In this document: piece by piece, positions 34,404-40,011 of the stretch
Position numbering within the stretch: the first letter of the stretch is position 1
Layout of the letters: every line of letters starts with the position of its first letter
NCBI GenBank assembly: GCA_947290775.1
Contig: CAMYPM010000015.1
Span: forward strand, 1 to 40,011
From: an uncultured Bacteroidales bacterium
GTDB lineage: Bacteria; Bacteroidota; Bacteroidia; Bacteroidales; Porphyromonadaceae
Reading direction: 5' to 3'
DNA: 40,011 bases
Made by a program: the position numbers and the translations under genes
The notes under the pieces: generated by a model
What the model saw: the letters and a program-made list of their open reading frames with translations, nothing else
What the model was told of the DNA's origin: nothing
The model's database searches: none

Positions 34404-37400
34404 TTCGGTATCTTTGTGGTAAGGGAATCGATAGGAGTTTCCTCACGGTTGAGTGTATCAACAGGAGGTACTGCGATCGGTGTAGTGGACAAGCTGTCAA
34501 TCGGTGCTGACTTAATCTTTCGCCTTTGAGGACGGAATAAGTCGCTCAACTTATACAAGCTGCGACGTAATATGTAGCTCGCACCTGTTTCCGTAACCAA
34601 ACCTTCCAAAATATTATCGTTGTTTCGCTTATGGAATAGACTCATATACTGGCTTCCGGACTTATCTATACGATACTCGAGTGTAACGTTGTCGATAAAT
34701 GTTTGCTCATAATTGGTAGGTAGGTTACCTGCTGCAACCTTTCCGCCTATTACGAAGCGCACCCGATCGTTGAAGAATCGCCTGCTGAAGCTATACGTAT
34801 AGTCAGTATAAACGGAGCCGGAGCCGGTATTATGCAGTTCCATGCCCACATTGAGGTCTGTCCCTTCGAGGAACTTACCGGTCAGGTTGTTCAATTCACT
34901 TACTGCAAAGCCACTAAGAATACGCTGCATGCTCATCTCCGACGGATCTGTCGCCAGGAATGCACCGCTCACCATAAGCGCCATAGCCTGCTTTCCGCGC
35001 TCTTCCTTACTCATGGTAGCAAGTGTATTCTGTACGCCCAAGTCATCCGGCGCTTCCAAATCAAAAGCCAAATCTATCTTAGAGAGATCTTCACGAGCCA
35101 CAATAAGCACATCAAAGTCAACCTTCCGCGAAGTACCCGCTTCATTTACGTCTGCACGCACCCTATTGACCGCCTTGAAGTTGATGTAAGGATTGTCAAT
35201 TGGTCCATTCCATGCCACATAACTCTCCTTATCAATTACAAAATCTTTACGTCCTACAACCGGGAACTTATAGCGCACTTGTCCTCCACCACTCAAGTTA
35301 TAGCGTCCTGTCAGGTTCATAACTCCGAAAGGCGGTGACTGGAAGCGCAGATCCCCTCCGCCTATAACCTTCACATAATCCTGATGTCCACCGGATAGAT
35401 CTACCCCCAACTGAACGGCAGGATCTATGTGTATATTAAGTGCTATGTCGGCACTACCCGGCGAAGGCAAATCGACCGCAGGCTCTTCCACAAAGAGTGT
35501 ATCGGAGAAGTCTTTAAACACGACCACCCCGGCCATATTATCTGTTGCTTTAAGCGCACTACCGGCATATACATAGGTTAAGTTTGTTCCCCCCAATATA
35601 TTCAAGGAGCCACGTATCACCGGCTTTGATACATTACCTCGCAGCGTAATATGAGGACTGGTAATCAAGCGGCCATAAACCATCTGTCCACGGCTCTGCT
35701 TACTATCAATCAACTCTACCTCATCCCCATCTACTCGAAGATTAGCCTGCATAGCTTCCGGCCCGAAGAGCGTAAAATCTCCATTGACCGAAATTGGTGT
35801 ATGCTTATCACTATTCCGCAAACAGAAATTTTTGAGGTGTAGCTTACTGTTTTCAAAGCGCAACGGCTCTGTATCGATAGAGAATGTTTCGCCTACTTGC
35901 GGCAAATGCACTGCGGCATCCTTCAGGTTGAGTGCACCATTGAGTCGCATATACTTAGGGGTACCTGTCGCTTGTATATCGCCCTCCATAGAGCCATACA
36001 GCGAAGCTAAATCAGCTCCTAAGAACGGATTCGCCAAATCAAGCGGAAATTTATTGACGTGTGCACTCGCCTTTATAGGAGAGTGTTCATCGGCTGTGTC
36101 GTAGCGTCCCTCTATCTCCAAAGCCGGCTCTCCATTGTGGCTTAGATAGGCTGAGATATAATGCTTTGTTTTATCGTGCGGCTCATAGAAAAGCGCTACA
36201 CTGACGTTACCCAAAGGCTCATGATTATAGGTCAAGTCATTGACCGACACATCCCCTACCGCACGAGGAAGCTGCGTATTTGAGTCACGCTCTAAGCGTA
36301 CATCCACGAAGGAAAGTCCACCGAGACCTTCCAGCCCTAAGGCATTCTCCAGTATGCCGAGTTGCAGCTTCTGTATCATCAACTTGATTTGATCATGACC
36401 ACTTTCGGTAGACTCCTCGCTCTTCATGATCAATTGTCCTCCCTTCTCCTCCGTCAGTTGCAGATCCGCCTTGAGCGTTTGCTCCTTGGGGTTATAGAAA
36501 AGTGCATTTTGTGCATTGGGAAGTAACTTAATACCGGACACGATTACCGGCTGCGGCTTAAAGGAAAGCCCAAATCCCTGCTCATTACGGAAAGCCAATG
36601 CCGCAAGCGAATAGCTCGTTTGTCCCTTTTCCCTGTATTGGGCAGCCAAGTCAACGGAGTTAAGGTCGGTAGAGGCCTCAACATCTATATTGAAGGGGTG
36701 CTGCCCTCGGTAAGAGGACTTTTGTACGGAAGCCTTTAGCTTTAGCAAGATGGGCGTGCCATTATCGGCTTGCTCAAAAGCAGGACTGAGCGGCTTCGTA
36801 CCCGGCCACTTAAAATAAGTAGCGGCTTGCTGCACACTTTCGGTAAGACGATCCTCCGGAGTTACCTCCTTGGATACCAACAGAAGGCCCACCGAGTCTA
36901 TTCGTGTCGTATCCTGACGGAAGTTAAGTGCTGTAGCCTTCAAGTGCATACGCTCCTGCGGGCGATTCACAAAGTCTAATTGCACACGCTCTACATACAT
37001 GCGTTCATCACGCAGGAAGGGAGTCACAGGATTGTTTTCTCCCATTTCGAAATGCACTTCCGCAAACGGCATAGCATGTGCGATAGCGGTCATTTGGTTA
37101 TTACCTGTCGTATCACTCAAAAGGCCACCAGCGATTTGCCCCACCGAACTTACTTTTTGTATAAGGCTATCCAAAGGCTCAGCAATGTGCGCATTGAGCT
37201 TTAAGTCATCGGAGAAGAGAGCGACCCTACCTGACGTGCTGTCCAATCCGGCGGTAAGGGATAAGGGGAAACTGCGGGGAGGAAGCCCTTGCATATAATA
37301 CTGCAAGCTATCGCTCTGCCAACTTAATGCATGATGTTGTTTAAAGTCTGACTCTACATCTACATGAAGATCCGTGCGCAGGGATAATGTATCCTGAGTA

Positions 37401-39268
37401 ACGCCCAACTGAGAGAGGGAGAGCGAATCTATCTGCCCGCTTAGCGAAGCTTTTAGTAAGCCATTCTGCAGCGTACCGCTCAATAGCAAATCGGCTTGGG
37501 CCCAGTTCATGCCACTTTGAAGTGCCAAGGAGAGATCTTCATGATCCATTAGCCCATCGAGTTTGATCTTTTCTATTCGGTTGCCTTTGTACCAAAGCTC
37601 CGTAACCTCCCCTTTGATAGAGGCTTTACTGCGCCCTGATAGAAAATCAAAGCCCGCCCCTTCTGCCGATAAAGACAAATCGGCTACTCCAATAGAATCT
37701 TGTGGCAAAAAGTCAAGCACATTAAAGCGATGCGCTTGAACGGAGGCACTGTAGTGTTGCCTGTGCGCTGCATAGTGCCCTCGGATATTGAGCTGCCCAC
37801 TATGCGGTGCCGCCAAAGAGGCGTCTGCCGTGTAAGCCTGTCCTACTAAGTTTGCTTTTACCTTTAACTTCGTATTGCCGGGGATGGCTACACGCTGTTG
37901 CAAACTCGGCACATAGGTGCTGATCACTTGAGCTGCATGAGGCTGCAAGAGCGCCTCTAAGCTCACCTGAGCATTTCGCTTGCGGGGGGAAGTAAGTTGA
38001 CTTGCCTTTCCCTTCAGGTCGAGATTTACAAGTCCCTTTCGCTGCAATTTGAGGCGGTTAATCTCCATCAAATCAAAGTTTCCGAAGGCATCTACATCTA
38101 TACTAAAGAGCCCCTTAGGAATAGGACCAAGTAAATCGCTCGTTCGCTGCCCGGCAAAATAATAGAGATCTTCATCACTGAGCGTACCCTCCAGCAAAAG
38201 CTCTGCCACATGCGTTGTATCACCGGAGAAAAGAGCAAAGGGGAGCTTTATCCTGCCCACCAGGTTACTTCCGGGGGTACGCAAGGCAATATCCTTAACT
38301 TCGAGTACTCCGTCCTCCATTTTCAGGCGACCTCTGAAGCGATCAAGCGAAGCGCCGCTCCGTTCGTCCATGCTTAAAGAGATAAAGTCACCCGAAAGCC
38401 TACTACCCTGCTGCTCAAAGTCGGCAATCTCTACCTGCAAGCTTTTAGCATGCAGGTCACTAAAGTTCACCCGATCAGTAGGCGCTGCGGTTAGATCGTT
38501 GCTATAGTACGTTTCTCCACTATTGACCTTAATGCGCTTGCTTGTAATGAGCGTATTAGCCAGATCAATAGAGAACACTTCTACCTGAGCCTCCTGCATG
38601 TCAGCACGCACATAGAGATCACCATCCGGCATTTCAAGATCGAAACGAACCGAATCGAGAAGTATTCGATTAACGTCAATCTTCCATTTTACCGGATTCG
38701 ATTGGGTTGAATCGCTGCTCTCTCGTGCAAAATACTTGAAGAATCCCTCCCGATAACTCAATGACCCTACATCAACCCGCTGCTTCTGCAAATCTACCGA
38801 CAGTGGGCCAAGGGCCAGTGCTTCAGATGAAGCCGATATGACGGAAGTGCTATCCTCTGAGGGGATAAATACCCGCACGCGCTCCAACTGTAACTGATGT
38901 GACTCAATACGACTATTCAGCAGCGAAAAGGGGGATAAGGTCGTTTGGAGACTGCCCACCCCCACGAGCGTATCGCCTGTAGGCTTGACCACGGATACCT
39001 CTTCTAATTTCAGACTGAGCGGAAAGCCTAACCGAAACTTCCCCACCTCTATCTTCATATCTCCCGAAGCGTTCACCTCTTGAAGTACTTTGCGAAGTAT
39101 AATGCGCTGAACGGGAGGCGTATAGAGTAGCACAAAAAGAAGAATAATAAGGAGGAAGAGACTTAAGACCACCCAACGGAGTACACGTACTACACGATGC
39201 GTACTTCGCTTTTTCTTGGGCGACGGGGCTTCCTTCCCGTTCACTTCCTTCTCCTTATCTGCTTCCAT
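34400..39268 (-). CDS. tamB: TamB, translocation and assembly module / lipid-transport-like protein
   Basis: A 1622-residue envelope-spanning protein. A basic N-terminus is followed by one membrane anchor (about residues 30-49, VVLSLFLLIILLFVLLY). The very long middle is made of repeating beta strands typical of AsmA/TamB-like groove proteins, and the C-terminal ~450 residues are the DUF490/TamB domain (GRLITSPHITLRGNVSKPVI, then FAVSELNNLTGKFLEGTDLNVGMEL). TamB partners with TamL at the outer membrane; roles in protein insertion and phospholipid transport are proposed for the family. It overlaps tamL by 4 bases. Length is in the range of Bacteroidetes TamB. Confidence 0.93.
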   Translation of the reverse strand: MEADKEKEVNGKEAPSPKKKRSTHRVVRVLRWVVLSLFLLIILLFVLLYTPPVQRIILRKVLQEVNASGDMKIEVGKFRLGFPLSLKLEEVSVVKPTGDTLVGVGSLQTTLSPFSLLNSRIESHQLQLERVRVFIPSEDSTSVISASSEALALGPLSVDLQKQRVDVGSLSYREGFFKYFARESSDSTQSNPVKWKIDVNRILLDSVRFDLEMPDGDLYVRADMQEAQVEVFSIDLANTLITSKRIKVNSGETYYSNDLTAAPTDRVNFSDLHAKSLQVEIADFEQQGSRLSGDFISLSMDERSGASLDRFRGRLKMEDGVLEVKDIALRTPGSNLVGRIKLPFALFSGDTTHVAELLLEGTLSDEDLYYFAGQRTSDLLGPIPKGLFSIDVDAFGNFDLMEINRLKLQRKGLVNLDLKGKASQLTSPRKRNAQVSLEALLQPHAAQVISTYVPSLQQRVAIPGNTKLKVKANLVGQAYTADASLAAPHSGQLNIRGHYAAHRQHYSASVQAHRFNVLDFLPQDSIGVADLSLSAEGAGFDFLSGRSKASIKGEVTELWYKGNRIEKIKLDGLMDHEDLSLALQSGMNWAQADLLLSGTLQNGLLKASLSGQIDSLSLSQLGVTQDTLSLRTDLHVDVESDFKQHHALSWQSDSLQYYMQGLPPRSFPLSLTAGLDSTSGRVALFSDDLKLNAHIAEPLDSLIQKVSSVGQIAGGLLSDTTGNNQMTAIAHAMPFAEVHFEMGENNPVTPFLRDERMYVERVQLDFVNRPQERMHLKATALNFRQDTTRIDSVGLLLVSKEVTPEDRLTESVQQAATYFKWPGTKPLSPAFEQADNGTPILLKLKASVQKSSYRGQHPFNIDVEASTDLNSVDLAAQYREKGQTSYSLAALAFRNEQGFGLSFKPQPVIVSGIKLLPNAQNALFYNPKEQTLKADLQLTEEKGGQLIMKSEESTESGHDQIKLMIQKLQLGILENALGLEGLGGLSFVDVRLERDSNTQLPRAVGDVSVNDLTYNHEPLGNVSVALFYEPHDKTKHYISAYLSHNGEPALEIEGRYDTADEHSPIKASAHVNKFPLDLANPFLGADLASLYGSMEGDIQATGTPKYMRLNGALNLKDAAVHLPQVGETFSIDTEPLRFENSKLHLKNFCLRNSDKHTPISVNGDFTLFGPEAMQANLRVDGDEVELIDSKQSRGQMVYGRLITSPHITLRGNVSKPVIRGSLNILGGTNLTYVYAGSALKATDNMAGVVVFKDFSDTLFVEEPAVDLPSPGSADIALNIHIDPAVQLGVDLSGGHQDYVKVIGGGDLRFQSPPFGVMNLTGRYNLSGGGQVRYKFPVVGRKDFVIDKESYVAWNGPIDNPYINFKAVNRVRADVNEAGTSRKVDFDVLIVAREDLSKIDLAFDLEAPDDLGVQNTLATMSKEERGKQAMALMVSGAFLATDPSEMSMQRILSGFAVSELNNLTGKFLEGTDLNVGMELHNTGSGSVYTDYTYSFSRRFFNDRVRFVIGGKVAAGNLPTNYEQTFIDNVTLEYRIDKSGSQYMSLFHKRNNDNILEGLVTETGASYILRRSLYKLSDLFRPQRRKIKSAPIDSLSTTPIAVPPVDTLNREETPIDSLTTKIPK

Positions 39269-39275
39269 TGCAGTG

Positions 39276-39283
39276 CAAAGGTA
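39276..39283 (-). promoter_or_regulatory. Possible -7 element for tamB-tamL
   Basis: TACCTTTG on the minus strand ends only 7 bases before the tamB ATG, so the mRNA would be nearly leaderless. The same octamer precedes trhP and topA. No matching -33 element seen. Confidence 0.35.
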
Positions 39284-39404
39284 AGCGATTTTATTGTCTC
39301 TTTTATCTTTGAGAATCCTTTACTATATCCCTTTCCGGCGACTCTCGTATAGAGAGAAAGAGAGCGTTCAATACTTGCCGCTTATTGGATAGAAACTTTG
39401 TAAG

Positions 39405-39492
39405 AAAAGGCTATAGAGTTTTCACAAAAAGGCTACAGGGTTTCCAAGAAAAGGCTATAGGGTTTTCAGAAAAACCCTATAGCCTTCTGTCG
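39405..39492. repeat. 22-bp tandem array with terminal inverted unit, site 3
   Basis: Four 22-base units start at 39405, 39427, 39449 and 39471. Three read AAAAGGCTATAGAGTTTTC, AAAAGGCTACAGGGTTTCC and AAAAGGCTATAGGGTTTTC; the fourth is AAAACCCTATAGCCTT, the inverse of the third. Units 3 and 4 therefore form a perfect 16-bp stem (39451-39466 with 39471-39486) around CAGA. The array is upstream of tamB in a stretch (39269-39680) with no gene. Confidence 0.75.
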
Positions 39493-39611
39493 AATAGTAT
39501 AGAAAGAAAGATCCGACTCCCTACCCTCTCCCGCTACCCATCACTATTAGAATGAGGGCAAAGCAGCAGTAGATGCCACGTGTGCTGCAAAATAGGCGAT
39601 AAGGGAGATAG

Positions 39612-39641
39612 GCATCCTTAGAGGTCGCAAGGATGCTTTTT
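39612..39641 (+). terminator. Plus-strand intrinsic terminator with no known gene upstream
   Basis: GCATCCTT (39612-39619) and AAGGATGC (39629-39636) form a perfect 8-bp stem with a 9-base loop followed by TTTTTAT. No plus-strand gene lies upstream in the intergenic region, so it may end antisense or small RNA transcription, or insulate the RNA gene that follows. Confidence 0.55.
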
Positions 39642-39686
39642 ATACCCTCTTACAATGCAAATATTCGGATAGTGCACTATACAATA

Positions 39687-39717
39687 GTTGCTATATCATA
39701 TTTAATATGTATCTTTG
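39687..39717 (+). promoter_or_regulatory. Promoter of the putative structured RNA
   Basis: GTTG (39687-39690), a 19-base AT-rich spacer, and TATCTTTG (39710-39717) match the Bacteroidetes promoter well. The expected start is near 39724. Confidence 0.65.
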
Positions 39718-39723
39718 TTGCAC

Positions 39724-40003
39724 AAGGAAAAGTGATCTTTAAAACAGATTGAAAGCATCGGATGGGGTTCCGCCCTACAAAACGTCACTTAAAGTGCGTA
39801 ATATATGCCACACCGGTTTTTGGGAAACTCATCAAATATTTACGATGCCTCGAGTTACTGACAGCGGTCAATGGCGTGCCGGTCTCGTAGCCGGATTACA
39901 GAAATCGTTGTAGGACTCATAATCCTTACATTCGGGGTTTCTACAAATCAAGGTGTGGCACCCATAAGAAAAGCGGATACGGCTTCGGCTGCATCCGCTT
40001 TTT
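39724..40003 (+). ncRNA. Putative structured non-coding RNA (6S-like candidate)
   Basis: About 280 nt between a promoter (39687-39717) and a terminator (39969-40005), without a convincing ORF. Complementary segments are: AAGTGA 39730-39735 with TCACTT 39785-39790; TGCCACACC 39806-39814 with GGTGTGGCA 39952-39960 (perfect 9 bp, about 137 nt apart); inside it GAAACTC 39824-39830 with GGGTTTC 39935-39941; and GGATTA 39893-39898 with TAATCC 39920-39925. A long closing stem with internal loops and a defined promoter and terminator is the plan of regulatory RNAs such as 6S RNA, and the Bacteroidales-1 RNA described from this order has similar bounds. I did not see the conserved cores of RNase P RNA, tmRNA or SRP RNA. 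Identity is therefore unproven. Confidence 0.6.
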
Positions 40004-40005
40004 CT
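39969..40005 (+). terminator. Intrinsic terminator of the putative RNA
   Basis: AAAAGCGGAT (39969-39978) pairs with ATCCGCTTTT (39993-40002). The inner part closes further (CGGC-TTCG-GCTG) on a UUCG tetraloop, and a T-run follows. Very stable. Confidence 0.85.
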
Positions 40006-40011
40006 ATTTTA

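Noticed and set aside
39405..39492. 22-bp array as a CRISPR array
   Set aside because: There are no unique spacers of regular length between repeats, only about 4 variable bases, and no cas genes in the window.
39845..39913. A 22-codon ORF (start MPRVTDSGQW) inside the putative RNA, as a tmRNA tag or leader peptide
   Set aside because: No ribosome binding site, no alanine-rich tag ending, and no tRNA-like ends around it; the paired segments explain the sequence better.

Overview
The window looks like a chromosomal piece of a Porphyromonas-like member of the Bacteroidales. Supporting signs are a cleaved-adhesin surface protein ending in a type IX secretion sorting domain, a TamL lipoprotein beside TamB, SPII lipoproteins of the Bacteroidetes type, Bacteroidetes promoters (TTTG, 19-21 bases, TAnnTTTG), and household genes (class I fumarase, long QueA, TopA without zinc fingers) typical of the order. 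Almost every gene is on the minus strand; the adhesin gene and a putative RNA gene at the right end are the clear exceptions.

Positions 1-4380 form an AT-rich accessory island. Read on the minus strand it holds a lipoprotein of unknown function, a 5'-truncated Rhs gene whose tip carries an L,D-transpeptidase-like His/Cys motif, a signal-peptide-bearing MORN-like protein suited to be its immunity protein, an orphan toxin-tail ORF, and the start of a second immunity gene that overlaps it (ATGA). About 88 bp around the end of the MORN gene and the start of the toxin tail occur again, decayed, at 3831-3918. This looks like a store of toxin/immunity cassettes built by repeated recombination.

4387-7464 (plus) is a large secreted adhesin with a near-consensus promoter and a strong terminator.

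7641-22548 is a dense household stretch on the minus strand: an ECF sigma factor, then fumarase, queA, panC, a GHL10 lipoprotein and hemW in one probable operon; a TPR protein, pgk and a GNAT acetyltransferase in another; rpe overlapping comEC; and a U32 family tRNA-hydroxylation protein.

22938-30924 holds a copper ATPase with an extra C-terminal HMA domain and an unusual upstream region (three 12-bp repeats and a short leader ORF), topA-truA, and dnaK. 31408-39268 holds a Cys-rich NlpE-like lipoprotein and the overlapping pair tamB-tamL.

The less ordinary signals between genes are a family of degenerate tandem arrays with exact or near-exact 22-bp period at three sites (about 22.7, 31.2 and 39.4 kb), and at 39.7-40.0 kb a promoter, about 280 nt of highly structured non-coding sequence and a UUCG-loop terminator, which together look like a stable RNA gene (possibly 6S-like). 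No tRNA, rRNA, complete insertion sequence or CRISPR array was seen. Functions are inferred by reading motifs; no database search was run.
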